Assembly (NCBI GenBank): GCA_016987375.1
Contig: PJRA01000506.1
Span: 808,778-872,777, forward strand
From: Brachionus koreanus
Lineage: Eukaryota > Rotifera > Eurotatoria > Ploima > Brachionidae
Direction of reading: 5' to 3'
DNA: 64,000 nucleotides
Positions 35,211 to 46,157 of this stretch are shown piece by piece (within the stretch, counting starts at the first letter, position 1; each line of letters begins with the position of its first letter). Both the position numbers and the translations under genes were made by a program. The notes under the pieces are model-generated. The model made no database searches. It saw only the letters and a list, made by a program, of their open reading frames with translations, and was not told where the DNA came from.

Positions 35211-36851
35211 ATGAACAATAGACACGAGTCTAATTTATTTAGACGCAAAGTAGAAAATCTTGAAAATGATTTTGAAATTAAAAAGCTAATTAATCAACAA
35301 ACTTGGATAAATGAAGAGCCCAATAGCTTTAATCCCAGTTTGAGTCGCATTGAGCACAGACACAATATTTCTTATCATTATAAAAAAATTTTCAATTTTT
35401 TACACTGCAATGAACTAGAAGATATTAATGATCAAAATGATTGCTCAAAGATTTTTGCAACCAATCTGCTTAATTCTAATTCCTTCAAACCAACTAAAGA
35501 ACATGACATTCACGATATTTTATTGTATCAAACAACCAAAAAAGAACATATAATCTCTAATTTTATTTATAGTCTACCTTTTCAAATTTTCATCACATCG
35601 GTTATCTGCCTTAATTCAATAATGCTTGGTGTACAAACAGACAACTATTTGAAAAAAGAGTATCAATCAGTTCTGGAATTTTTGGATAGCTTCTCAAATG
35701 CTGTATTTTTGATCGAATTTATTCTCAAAATATCCTACAGTTTTAAAATTTATTTCTATAATTTATGGAATATTTTTGACTTTTTTTTGTTATTAATTGG
35801 CTTGATTTCTTTGCTCACAGATCTTGAATATTCAAAATCTTTTAGTGCCAGTCGATTGTTCCGAATATTTCGAGTTCTAAGAGCCTTAAGGAGCCTAAGA
35901 TCCCTTCACATACTTAGCAAAATGCAATTAATTATCAACACTTTTTTTAAGTCAATTTATGATGTGATTAATATCGTGGCTTTGATATTGCTAAGCATGA
36001 TAATGTTTAGTTTGTTTGGATGCAATTTTTTTTCAGCCAAAGTAAAGGGATACTTTAAAGATTTAGATACTGGAATGCTCACAATTTTCTATTGCTCGAC
36101 CAGAGAAGGTCTTAGCGATTTGTTTAATGCTATTACAGACCCAACAGATTTCTATATGGAAATAACTTGGAAATTTTTTGTAATAATACTTATTATTTTG
36201 TTTGCGTTTATACTAACGAATTTGATAGTGGCTGTGGTTGTCACTAATATGCAACAAGCATTAAAAGACGAAGAAAAAAAAGATTCAACTAAGCATGAAG
36301 ACGAAACAAAGTATTCAATAGATGAAACCTTGAACAGGGAGCTGAATTCAAACTTTCAAATTCCATTATTGACCAGTAATTTAGAAGATTTGAGTTTGGA
36401 TAAACTGGAAAGATATTTTTTAAATATAGACTGCTTGGAAGAGAATTTAAATGAATATACAAAAATTTATAATGATTTGGAAAAAATCATTATTGTGGTC
36501 GAAGAATTAAATTCAAATATTGATTTGGAAAACGAAGCTTTTTTTAAAAAAGATGAAAAACATCTAGAAGATGGCTATGACAATATTTCAAGCGGTAAAA
36601 GCGAAGATGTTGACTGGGAAAATTTTGCAAACGATGGAGATATTCTAAGCAATTTAATGGGTTTAGAGAAAAAAAACCTTTTCTCATCGGAAAAAATTTA
36701 TGACTTTAAGTCAATGGCTAAGGCTTCAATGAACAAAGTATTAAATGAATTAAACTTAGAAGCTAAAAGATCGAGACTTAAAAGCTTAGAAAAACTTTCT
36801 AAAATTTCTTCGACAAACTTGTTTATGAAAAATAGTGAGACAACTCTTTAA
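35211..36851 (+). CDS. CATSPER4: CatSper4-like sperm cation channel subunit, intronless
   Basis: Pore-forming subunit type of the sperm-specific, pH- and voltage-controlled Ca2+ channel of the flagellum. The 546-aa single exon has one six-helix domain: S1 near 118-142, S2 near 158-175, S3 near 183-203, S4 at 213-233 with arginines every third residue (R215, 218, 221, 224, 227, 230), S5 near 251-273, pore loop near 288-308 and S6 near 318-347 ending NLIVAVVVTNMQQA. A single domain rather than four points to CatSper. The S6 end and the acidic C-terminal region with a coiled segment (residues about 395-440) resemble CatSper4 more than CatSper1-3. The pore reads T-R-E-G-L where CatSpers usually have T-x-D-x-W. 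The N-terminal cytoplasmic region is about 115 residues. No intron is needed; mammalian CATSPER4 is split. Subtype assignment is less certain than the CatSper call. Confidence 0.78.
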   Translation: MNNRHESNLFRRKVENLENDFEIKKLINQQTWINEEPNSFNPSLSRIEHRHNISYHYKKIFNFLHCNELEDINDQNDCSKIFATNLLNSNSFKPTKEHDIHDILLYQTTKKEHIISNFIYSLPFQIFITSVICLNSIMLGVQTDNYLKKEYQSVLEFLDSFSNAVFLIEFILKISYSFKIYFYNLWNIFDFFLLLIGLISLLTDLEYSKSFSASRLFRIFRVLRALRSLRSLHILSKMQLIINTFFKSIYDVINIVALILLSMIMFSLFGCNFFSAKVKGYFKDLDTGMLTIFYCSTREGLSDLFNAITDPTDFYMEITWKFFVIILIILFAFILTNLIVAVVVTNMQQALKDEEKKDSTKHEDETKYSIDETLNRELNSNFQIPLLTSNLEDLSLDKLERYFLNIDCLEENLNEYTKIYNDLEKIIIVVEELNSNIDLENEAFFKKDEKHLEDGYDNISSGKSEDVDWENFANDGDILSNLMGLEKKNLFSSEKIYDFKSMAKASMNKVLNELNLEAKRSRLKSLEKLSKISSTNLFMKNSETTL

Positions 36852-37611
36852 ATTTATTGAATATTCAACAAAATTTTAATTTTTTTTTAAATATAAAAAA
36901 TAAAAATATTTTTTTCAATTTAGAAAATAACTGTTTATGCTTTTAAAATATTTTAAAATCATTAATTAATGTGACATCTTGCTCATTATTTTTGTCTAGC
37001 TTGAGTAGAAACACAAAAATTTAGAATTCATTTTCTTAATGAAAAAGCTATCTAAGAATAAAGAATCAAAGGTAAAAAAAAATTCTTTTTTAAACCGAAA
37101 TATTTAAACAATTATTATAGGAATAAAATAAATTAAATACTAATTCTTAGTAAATTATCTCTACAATCCAAAGAGCTTTTAATAAAGAAAAAATCCTAAT
37201 ATTATTTAATTATTTTAAAATTCTAAATTTAGATTAAAATTCACAAGAAAAACAAAAATCATATTCTAATCTAAACTTAAAAATATATATGATTTTTGGA
37301 TAATGTTAAGAAAAAATATTAAAATAAATTTTAAACTTTAAATAAATAAGAAAAATATTTTTCAAAAAACCATCTTAATCTTAAGCGCAAATCAGTTTAA
37401 TATTACATAAAAAATTATCAAAAAAAATTTTGAAAGAATAATTTTTAATTGAAAGTTTAGTTTGTTTAGGCAAAATTAAAGCTTTCAAAGTTGAATTTCT
37501 AATGTATAAATGTTATTTATTTAGGTTTATGCATTATTTTCAAAATTTGATTTGTTTCAAAACAAATTCTAAATAAAGTCTTCCGTGTTTATTTTTAAGA
37601 TTTAAAACATT
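36852..37611. other. Spacer CatSper4-like / NUP54
   Basis: 760 bp of AT-rich DNA between two genes on the same strand. It presumably holds the CatSper 3' UTR and the NUP54 promoter; nothing specific recognised. Confidence 0.5.
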
Positions 37612-40227
37612 ATGTCACAGCCTTTTTCATTTAATTTTGGATCATCGTCAGCACCAAGTGGATCAACTGGATTATTTGGAAGCACCAGCACAACTCAGCC
37701 ATCAAACCAATCAACCGGATTGTTTGGAACTTCAAGCACAACACAATCAACTACACCATCAACTGGACTTTTTGGTTCATCTACATCAACTACACCTGGT
37801 GGAGCTTTAAGCTTCGGAAAATCAGCGACTACAACCACTCAGCCATCAACTAGCTTGAACACGACATTTAGTGGCTTCGGTACTAAGCCAGGTAATTTTA
37901 TTTTATAATTTTTTATTTCAAAATATACCTGATTAAAGCCACGACAGGAACCTCTTTATTTGGAACTTCAGCTTCTACTACTACTCCATCTACTGGTTTT
38001 AGTTTTGGCTCAACTAGTCAACCATCTACTTCGACATCTCTTTTTGGTGGTTCAACACAAACTCAATCAGGTGGAATTTTTGCGTCGACTCAGCAAAAAC
38101 CAGCAACATCTCTTTTTTCAACAGCTACATCTGCACCAAATATTCCAAATCAGCCTGTTCAAGCAGCTCCAACCCAGCAAGATGCATTCTTGACCGCTTT
38201 GGTTAATCCGCAAGTTTTTAATGATGAAAGAGATGCAATTTTGGCAAAATGGAATCAATTACAAGCATTTTACGGCTTTGGAAAAATGTTTTATCAGAAT
38301 TCTTCTCTTGAAGTAGCTAAAGACAATCAACTTTGTCGTTTTAAAACTATTGGATATAGTTGCAAACCAACGAGTAAGAACGAAGATGGTCTTGTTACTC
38401 TCCAATTCAATAAGAAAGATACTGATCTAAAAACTAATGAAAAAAATATAACCGATGCGCTTCATAAAATATTTAATTCAGATGTTTCTTTATCTGTGGT
38501 AATTGATTCAATTAAACCTTTGGATACGGGTAAAAGTGAATTGGTTTTTTATGTTAAACAACGAGTTTCCCAAATGAGCGAACAATACAATCGGGTTCCA
38601 AGTCTAAAAGTCTTCGAACATTTAAACAAACAAGAAGCTCTTAATTTAGGAGGATTGAGAACGAATCAGACTATTAAACAACAATTGGAACAGTTAGGTG
38701 TAGTTAATATGTTTCCTCTAGTTGGACTTACAGATGAAGAAATTAAAAATTACTTAGAAAATCCACCAGTTGGCCTTAATCCTGTACTATGGGAACAAGC
38801 AAACAAAAATAATCCAAATCCCAAGAAATTAATGCCTGTTCAGATAAACGGATTTCAAGGTTAGATTTTTTATTTTCAATAAACAATTTAATTCAAATAT
38901 TTTTCATTTAGAAATAGGCAAAAGATTTAATTTGCAGGAAAAAGAAAATTCTTCCCATACAGATAGTCTTAGCTATGTTTCTGAATCAATTGAAAATTTA
39001 AATTCAAGAAATAAATTGCTGAAGGCAAAAATTGATCAATTTAAATCTCGAAATGAAGACTTAGAACAAAGAATGCTCAAGGTAATACTTAAAAATTATT
39101 TTAAATATTATTTATTCATGCAAAAATTAGACTATAAGAAGAACTAAAAAATTTTCGTTATTTGAATTTTAAAAATCAAACATTTTGAATTTAAAGTTAA
39201 AAAAAAATGTGAAGAATTTTCTCTAAAATTTGGGCAAATGTAAAAAAATTATGCTTTAATTAATTTTTTATTTTAACACGACTTTTAGAATAGACTGAAT
39301 TCAGTAGCATTTTTGTACTTTTAAAAATATCTGTTGACTGAGACAAATATTTTTATAAAAGTGAACAACATAAATAAAAAAATATATATACCTATTCTTA
39401 TTTTGAAATTTGGCTCATATTTAAACATTGTTATTTTATTAAGTTACTTCTTGTTATTTCTTGGTAAATGGATAAAATAATAATTCAACTACCAGTTGAA
39501 TATTCAAAATGATAAAATTGTTGTATATTTTTTAAAGTTTCTAACATTCATAATATATTTTCTAATATTCATAAATTTATCATTAAAAAGACAATTTACT
39601 GCCAAAACTATTATTTTTAAATTTTGAAATAATATAAAAATTCTCTTTAAAACTAAAAAACAAAATATATATTTTACAACTATTTTTATATATTAAATAG
39701 TGTAAAACTCTAGAAAATTATGAAAAATTCTGAAAATTTTTTAAAATAAATTCAAATATTCTGAAATGAGTCATTAAAATTAAATAATGTTCCAAAATAA
39801 TATGCCAAAACAATTCTTAAAAAAAATTATTTGACTATTTTTTACAAAACAACATTTATTTAAAAAGGTAATGATAAATTATGAGATACGTCGTAAAATA
39901 GGATTGCCGTTGCAAGAAAATGAAAAGTATCTATTGAATGTGTTGGACTCATTTCAAATGGAACTTAACTCACCAATTAACAAAGAAATTCATCGTCAAA
40001 AATTGAATGAGTTCATAGACATAATTAAATCGTATGAGTATTCAAAGCGGTCAAATCCTCTAAAATCAAGCGGTAATTTTGTCGAGACATTAGGAGCAAG
40101 TAATTTGAATGAAATTCAAAAATCCCTCAGAGAACAGCAAAAGGCCTTTAAATCATTAATTGAAATAGTCAACCAGGATCTAAAAGATTTGGAAATAATC
40201 AAAAAAGACCTAGGAATAAAACTATAG
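37612..40227 (+). CDS. NUP54: Nucleoporin p54
   Basis: FG nucleoporin of the central channel (Nup62-Nup58-Nup54 complex). Four exons: 37612-37891, 37939-38859, 38912-39081 and 39868-40227, total 1731 nt, 576 aa (human about 507). Residues 1-170 are Ser/Thr/Gly/Gln-rich with about nine FG dipeptides (LFGS, LFGT, SFGK, GFGT, LFGG). The ordered part starts near residue 172 (TQQDAFLTALVNPQVF) and matches the Nup54 alpha/beta domain, including DERDAILAKWNQLQAFYG and FKTIGYSC. The C-terminus is coiled coil: LKAKIDQFKSRNEDLEQRMLKV, then the conserved IRRKIGLPLQENE helix. Introns 1 and 2 are about 50 nt; intron 3 is 786 nt. Only 199 nt separate its stop from the next gene on the same strand. Confidence 0.95.
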
Positions 40228-40426
40228 GTGTCATTTAATTTTTTTTTAAATAAATCGAGAAATTCAATTTTTGTAATTCAAAAAATTTAAATAAATTTTA
40301 AAGCTTACTTTTTCTTGTAATTACCAAAAAAAAATAAAATTTCTTTTTACTAAGGAGTTAGAACCTTATTTGAAAGAAAAAAATCTTCTTTAACATTGCT
40401 ATATAATTTATTTGTCTAGTCATGAA

Positions 40427-41929
40427 ATGAGTGAATTTTCACCAGATTCTGTGGCCAAAATCGAACCTGAAGACTTTGGTAAATGTGCAATATGCTTGCA
40501 AAAATTTCCTAGTAATGCATCGAAATCATATGCTTCGAGTTGCTTTCATTCGTTTTGTTTTGAATGCTTGTTTGAATGGTCCAAAGTAAAATATAGCTGT
40601 CCTCTTTGTAAGGCTGATTTCGATCGCATTATTTATCATATTATTTCTCGTTTGGAATACAAGGTCTATTTTATGAAGATAAAAGATGTGGAAAATTTAC
40701 CTGAAATAATTGCGTTATCACCTCATAGAAGATTGTTTGCACAAACGCATCAATATTCTAAAGCCAGCTGGACAGCTAATTCTGAACAGGCACCAGTCGA
40801 ATTTCGAATTTTGATCTACAAAAGCAATTGGTATGTAAATCCAAATCAAATTCAAAAGGATGTTACTCTTGATAATGTAGACTTAATAGACAATGATGTC
40901 CGGTCTGAAAAATTAGAATGCTTGTTTTACGAATGTGTAACTCGTTTTAGAGATGCTAGACCTGAATGGTTCCAAAAAAATACAGCCTCTTCTCATCGGC
41001 TAATGCAATTTCTATACAGAGAGTTAAAAGCTATTTCGGGAATATTTCCTTTAGGCTCAAACGAACGATTGACTCACAATTTCCGGTCACAGCTTATTTG
41101 TTTGATAATAAAGCTAATTAAAAAATATGATATTAAATCGGATAAATTCTTCCAAGCAATAAGTGAATATATTCGACCATTAAAGTATGCGCGCCACTTT
41201 CAGCACGAATTTTACTCATTTGCCAAATCGAGTTGCGTGGATCTCGCCGAATATGATGCTAAATGCGTTTATTATCAGGATGAAGCTTCAATTCCAACAA
41301 AAAATGAGACCGATCTGAATAAGATAATTCCATTCGAGTCTTTGCCAATTAATTTGTCTCGTTATAGACTTTTTAAAAAGGAAAAAAATGAGTTAATTTT
41401 TGATCATGAATTGGAATCAGTTACATTTGATGTCCAGCCATCTACTTCTCGAGCAGCAGAAGAGAGGGATATCATATCAGAATCAGAGCAATCAAGCTTT
41501 TGTGAAATTGTTACACCACCTAGAAAAAAAACACCACCTTTAATTCAAATTGACTCTTCAGACTCTGATATTGACACCAGTAGTACTCGATCGAGATCGA
41601 TTTCTTCAAACAAAGGCAAAACTATAGATTCGACTAAGCGTAAATCACGATCTAGGAGCAGAAGCAAAAGAAGATATAAAAGACACAAGAAAAAGAAAAA
41701 ATCTAGTGATAAAAAAAGTCATAAAAAATCGAAAAAAAAGAAAAAAAAGCATAAAAAAAAGTGTAGCAGATCGCCAAATAGAGGAGAACAAGATCGATCA
41801 CAGTCATGGAATAAGTCAACTCCAACAGAAAAAAAAACTCCAGAAGAATATAACTCTTTGAGAGAAAAAAGTGAATCGTCTCCATTTTATTGGAGTGACA
41901 CAATTGACGATTCTTTTGCATCAGAATAA
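40427..41929 (+). CDS. TOPORS: TOPORS-like RING E3 ligase with RS/Lys-rich tail
   Basis: Ubiquitin/SUMO E3 ligase of the topoisomerase-I-binding RS protein family (nuclear; also linked to centrosome and cilium). Single exon, 500 aa from the ATG at 40427. The C3HC4 RING has ligands C20, C23, C39, H41, C44, C47, C58, C61. The following region up to about residue 290 has the order typical of TOPORS: an FRILIYKSNWYV segment, then WFQKN..SSHRLMQFLYRELKAI, then FFQAISEYIRPL and FQHEFYSFAKS. The C-terminal 130 residues are Ser-rich, then an RS segment and a long Lys/His run (RRYKRHKKKKKSSDKKSHKK), a likely nuclear localisation signal. Human TOPORS is about twice as long, the difference lying in the RS region. 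An overlapping ATG at 40422 opens a two-codon frame just before the start, and TTTGTCTAG ending at 40419 looks like a splice acceptor. Confidence 0.82.
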   Translation: MSEFSPDSVAKIEPEDFGKCAICLQKFPSNASKSYASSCFHSFCFECLFEWSKVKYSCPLCKADFDRIIYHIISRLEYKVYFMKIKDVENLPEIIALSPHRRLFAQTHQYSKASWTANSEQAPVEFRILIYKSNWYVNPNQIQKDVTLDNVDLIDNDVRSEKLECLFYECVTRFRDARPEWFQKNTASSHRLMQFLYRELKAISGIFPLGSNERLTHNFRSQLICLIIKLIKKYDIKSDKFFQAISEYIRPLKYARHFQHEFYSFAKSSCVDLAEYDAKCVYYQDEASIPTKNETDLNKIIPFESLPINLSRYRLFKKEKNELIFDHELESVTFDVQPSTSRAAEERDIISESEQSSFCEIVTPPRKKTPPLIQIDSSDSDIDTSSTRSRSISSNKGKTIDSTKRKSRSRSRSKRRYKRHKKKKKSSDKKSHKKSKKKKKKHKKKCSRSPNRGEQDRSQSWNKSTPTEKKTPEEYNSLREKSESSPFYWSDTIDDSFASE

Positions 41930-42735
41930 ATTTCCAACATCATTATTCTTTTTTATAATCAATATTTTTGTAAAAATTTGTTTTATTTTTTTTAGTTATT
42001 AATTTTTTAAAATAAACAAATTTAAAGTTCTATTTTTTATCAAAGAATTTCACATCTTTTGATATAAGAAATTGAAATTCAAATTTTGGAAACAAGAAAA
42101 AATTCTAATTTAGTTCATCTAGAAAAAAGTTTGTATTTTCATTTGATTTTCTAATTTTTTTTTCAAATTAGTATAAAATTGTAAAATTAGATAGTCAAAA
42201 TAAAATATGTGTTTACAATTGTACTGGAAATTTTATGAAGGAGGAAGGATAATATCTTTTTAAAATTAAAATTGAAAAATAAATCGTTTTTAAAAAAAAA
42301 TTAAAAAAGATAAAAATGAGATCTAAATTATTCTTTGTAATTCGAGAATTTAATGTCTGGATTTTATTATTTAATAAGAAAAAAATTTTTAAACCATTTG
42401 ATTTAAATATTTTTAAACGTTAAAATAAGGAAGTAAAATTTTGTCAATTTTTACCTAGAAAATTATTATTTTATTTTTAAAGTTTGCTCTTGTGATAGAC
42501 ATTTTGCAATCAATAGAGCCAAATAAAATAAAAATTTTATTTTTGCAATCTGAAATAATTATTTTTTCTCAAATTTCACAATTCAAGACTTGAATCATAA
42601 AAAATATAATTAAATGCATCATTTGCTAATGATTCTAATTTGAAACATGCAAAAAGTAATAGACTACAAATAAAAAAATTAAAATAAGATTTAAAAGCTA
42701 AAAAAGATGTATTTCCTTATAAATTATTTTTAAAA
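41930..42735. other. Spacer before the IL-17-like cluster
   Basis: AT-rich sequence after the TOPORS stop; presumably 3' UTR and the first IL-17-like promoter. Nothing recognised. Confidence 0.5.
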
Positions 42736-43377
42736 ATGAATTTCGTGTTCGTTTTTTACACAAGTTTTTTTTTTATTAATTACATCAAAAATGAGAATTC
42801 ATCAATAGTATCAGAAAAATTATTGCAGGAATTCTTTGTAGAATTTGAAAAAAAATATGGACATTTGAAAAAACAGCCTAGTTATTCTCTAATTCCGGAG
42901 CAAAATTCACAAAATTCAAACATTATTCACAAAAGCCTAACTTCGATTTATGCCGAAAAGATAATTCAAAATATGGAAAAAATCTTGCTTATTTCAATAG
43001 ATGAATATCAACTAATTAACAAAGATTTAATTCTTGAAGACAAAGAATCAAATCAAGGAGTTTTATTCAGAATTTATGGAAAAAAATCTTGTTCACTAGA
43101 TGATCAAGGAGATGATGAATTGAAATCAGTGTGCCCATGGCATAATGAGCTTAGATTTAGACAAAATATGTATCCTCATCGACGAGTTTTTTCCAGATGT
43201 AATTGCGACAGTTGTTTGATACATTCAAAGTATGATAATGAACATGTTAAATATTCAAGTTGCACTCCAGTGTATACTCTGATGCCAGCTTTGATAAGGG
43301 ATGGAAATAGTTGGAATTTTATTTTGGAAAATATTCCAACTTCATGTCAATGTGCTGTAAAATTTAATCCGTTTTAA
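42736..43377 (+). CDS. IL17-like: IL-17-like secreted cytokine, copy A
   Basis: Predicted secreted cystine-knot cytokine of the IL-17 family. The 213-aa single exon starts with a hydrophobic signal peptide (NFVFVFYTSFFFINYI). The IL-17 core begins at SVCPW (Cys133), continues with YPHRRVFSRCNCDSC (the family's YP...I..A.C.C..C block), then SSCTPVYTLMPAL, and ends with a W-x-F...PTSCQCAV segment equivalent to the family's VxVGCTCV. The N-terminal half of the mature protein has no known domain and is predicted helical and charged. IL-17 ligands bind dimeric SEFIR receptors in animals (family knowledge); no receptor is in this window. Nucleotides 42810-43289 are identical to 45590-46069 in copy B, while signal peptide, last 30 residues and flanks differ. 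The family call rests on cysteine spacing and flanking residues, read by eye. Confidence 0.72.
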   Translation: MNFVFVFYTSFFFINYIKNENSSIVSEKLLQEFFVEFEKKYGHLKKQPSYSLIPEQNSQNSNIIHKSLTSIYAEKIIQNMEKILLISIDEYQLINKDLILEDKESNQGVLFRIYGKKSCSLDDQGDDELKSVCPWHNELRFRQNMYPHRRVFSRCNCDSCLIHSKYDNEHVKYSSCTPVYTLMPALIRDGNSWNFILENIPTSCQCAVKFNPF

Positions 43378-45488
43378 ACTCTGAAATTATCCTTTATAGT
43401 TAAAAATTGCTATTTTTAGTAATAATCAGCTTATTTACACAAATGATTGTAAATACTCCAACTAAATTTGGTCTTATGCATTCTTTAATTTGTAATATTA
43501 ATCTCTGAATTTTCTAAATAAGTTAATGTTGTAATAAATAAAAAATCATTATTTTTAGGAATTGTTGTTAATTAAATAAATTTCAAGTATCTTTAATTTT
43601 TTTTTATTTACAAAAATATTTTCATTTTAATTTAATATTTAATAAATTGTAAAAAATCTTAATTAGAATAATATATAGAATGGTTTGTGCTTCTTAACTT
43701 AATTTAACTATTTAAGCGAGCATAGTTGAGATTTTTCAAGCAAAATTAAGACAATTTTGAAAAAGAAATTTATTCATTTTTGTAATTTTATTGACAATTT
43801 AACGGAAAATATTCGTTTTACATAATATTAAATGACCAGAATTTAAAAAATACTTTAATTTAAAAAGTCTAGTTTTTACCTAATAAAAAATAACGTAATT
43901 TTAAAAATTGAAAATTATGAATTATTATTTTTAAAATTAACTTATATTCTCATTGACAAAAATTTTTTTTTTAAGTTTTACATTTTGACTTTATTTTTCG
44001 CGTATAATATATAAAAATAACAAAAATTATTATTTGAAGAAAAGAAATGCTGAAGTTAAGATTATTTTTAATTATCAATTACAAAATTAGTAAAAACTGT
44101 CTCTTATACTTAGAATATATTGATTGTTTATTTATTGGAAACAAATTAACTAAATTGAAACAATAATATTTAAAAATAAAATCTAATTATTGATTAAACT
44201 AAAACCAAATTTCTAAACGAAATTTTGATTTTCGATTATCTTTTAGACTTCATTCATCTTTTAGCCAATAAATTTCTACTTATCTCTAAAAATTTATCTT
44301 ATCTCCAATGCTATTCCTAGAAAAAAACTAGGTGAAAAGGCAAAATCTGTTTGCCTTTTTTTATTTTCGAACTCTGATTATTACTTGTGATGTTAATTTT
44401 CGAGAATTATTGTTTCAATTTAGTTAATTTGCTTCCGATAAATAAAAAATAAATATATTCTAAGTATAATAGATACTTTTTTTAATTTTGTAATTGATTA
44501 TTAAAAATAATCGTAACTTTAGTATTTTTGTTTTTAAATTGCATAAAAATAACATAAGTGATAATTACATGCCTTTATTTATTATCAGATTTAATATGCC
44601 TCTAGTCATTAACATTAATTAGACATGTAAATTTTAGTCTAATAACTCATGTGAAAATTTTATTAAATTAAAAGTGATTTAATTCTCTATAACTATTTGG
44701 AAGAACATTCTTAATATTTCATACATTAATAGTGTGGCACTTAAAATTTGTTTTTAAAAACTATAAATAATTCTTATTTTGCGTGGTTTGTTAGATTCAA
44801 GTTAAAAATTTTTTTGCATTTAGGTTATTTATATTTTTAATTCTCTATAAACAATAATTTTATATAAAAATTTAAAAATTCTGGATATTAGAAAAATTTT
44901 TCTTAGTGCAAATAAACAATTTTGAAAAAAAATTGTATTTTTTTCTAAAATATGTTTTAAAATAATCAAAATAAATCATGCACCTATTTTTTATTTTCAC
45001 ATTATTCAGATTTTCCCTTTTGTTTATTACAGACTTGTCAAAATTAATTTTTATAAATTAATTTATTATTACCAATAAGGTTCTTAATCATTAGAAATCA
45101 ATAACTTTTGACTACTTATCTAAACGTATAAGATAATGAGAAAAAATTGAAAATTTTCAAAAGATTAATAAAAGTTTTACTCAGAGCTGCGACAGAGATC
45201 CAATAAAATAATCAAAGGATTTTCATTCAAAAAGCGAAAGACTTAAAATTTTACTAAATTCTATACATGATAACTAAAAAAAAAGTTGATGAATAAACCT
45301 TAATACGATCTTGTTGAAGGAAGTCACCTCATGCTTGAGATGACAAATCTCACAATAAAAACTAAGTTAAGATTTTTTTTAAAATAATTTTTCATGACAT
45401 AAATTTTAAAAAATTTAAACATAAAACTGAGAACTTAAATAATTCACAACTCAAAAACAAATTTTTTCTTTTTTTTTTTTAAGTCAAC
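43378..45488. other. Spacer between IL-17-like copies A and B
   Basis: 2.1 kb of AT-rich DNA with no coding exon seen. It contains a 10-bp perfect stem-loop at 44335-44359. It does not align by eye to the spacer after copy B. Confidence 0.5.
44335..44359. repeat. Short perfect stem-loop
   Basis: AAAAGGCAAA, a 5-nt loop, then TTTGCCTTTT followed by further T. Directly visible inverted repeat; function unknown, may be chance. Confidence 0.6.
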
Positions 45489-46157
45489 ATGAAATATATA
45501 TTAAGTATATTCTTAATTTTTATTTCCATAATCGCAATTGGAAATAAAAAAAGTTCGCAAATTAATTTTGATGGTCTCAAGTCTATGCCATCAGAAAAAT
45601 TATTGCAGGAATTCTTTGTAGAATTTGAAAAAAAATATGGACATTTGAAAAAACAGCCTAGTTATTCTCTAATTCCGGAGCAAAATTCACAAAATTCAAA
45701 CATTATTCACAAAAGCCTAACTTCGATTTATGCCGAAAAGATAATTCAAAATATGGAAAAAATCTTGCTTATTTCAATAGATGAATATCAACTAATTAAC
45801 AAAGATTTAATTCTTGAAGACAAAGAATCAAATCAAGGAGTTTTATTCAGAATTTATGGAAAAAAATCTTGTTCACTAGATGATCAAGGAGATGATGAAT
45901 TGAAATCAGTGTGCCCATGGCATAATGAGCTTAGATTTAGACAAAATATGTATCCTCATCGACGAGTTTTTTCCAGATGTAATTGCGACAGTTGTTTGAT
46001 ACATTCAAAGTATGATAATGAACATGTTAAATATTCAAGTTGCACTCCAGTGTATACTCTGATGCCAGCGTTAATAAATGTTGTAAATCAATGGAACTTT
46101 ATTATGGAACAGGTTCCTACATCTTGCCACTGTACCATCAGACTAAATCCATTTTAA
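45489..46157 (+). CDS. IL17-like: IL-17-like secreted cytokine, copy B
   Basis: A 222-aa single exon with its own signal peptide (MKYILSIFLIFISIIAIG) and a slightly longer N-terminus than copy A. From codon SEKLLQEFF through MPALI the DNA is identical to copy A over 480 nt without a single substitution or indel. The last 29 residues differ (NVVNQWNFIMEQVPTSCHC against RDGNSWNFILENIPTSCQC) but keep the IL-17 W-x-F...C-x-C ending. The IL-17 core cysteines are therefore all present. The pattern of perfect identity inside and divergence outside suggests a recent gene-conversion tract limited to the coding core, or an assembly join; it is not a simple recent tandem duplication. Confidence 0.72.
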   Translation: MKYILSIFLIFISIIAIGNKKSSQINFDGLKSMPSEKLLQEFFVEFEKKYGHLKKQPSYSLIPEQNSQNSNIIHKSLTSIYAEKIIQNMEKILLISIDEYQLINKDLILEDKESNQGVLFRIYGKKSCSLDDQGDDELKSVCPWHNELRFRQNMYPHRRVFSRCNCDSCLIHSKYDNEHVKYSSCTPVYTLMPALINVVNQWNFIMEQVPTSCHCTIRLNPF

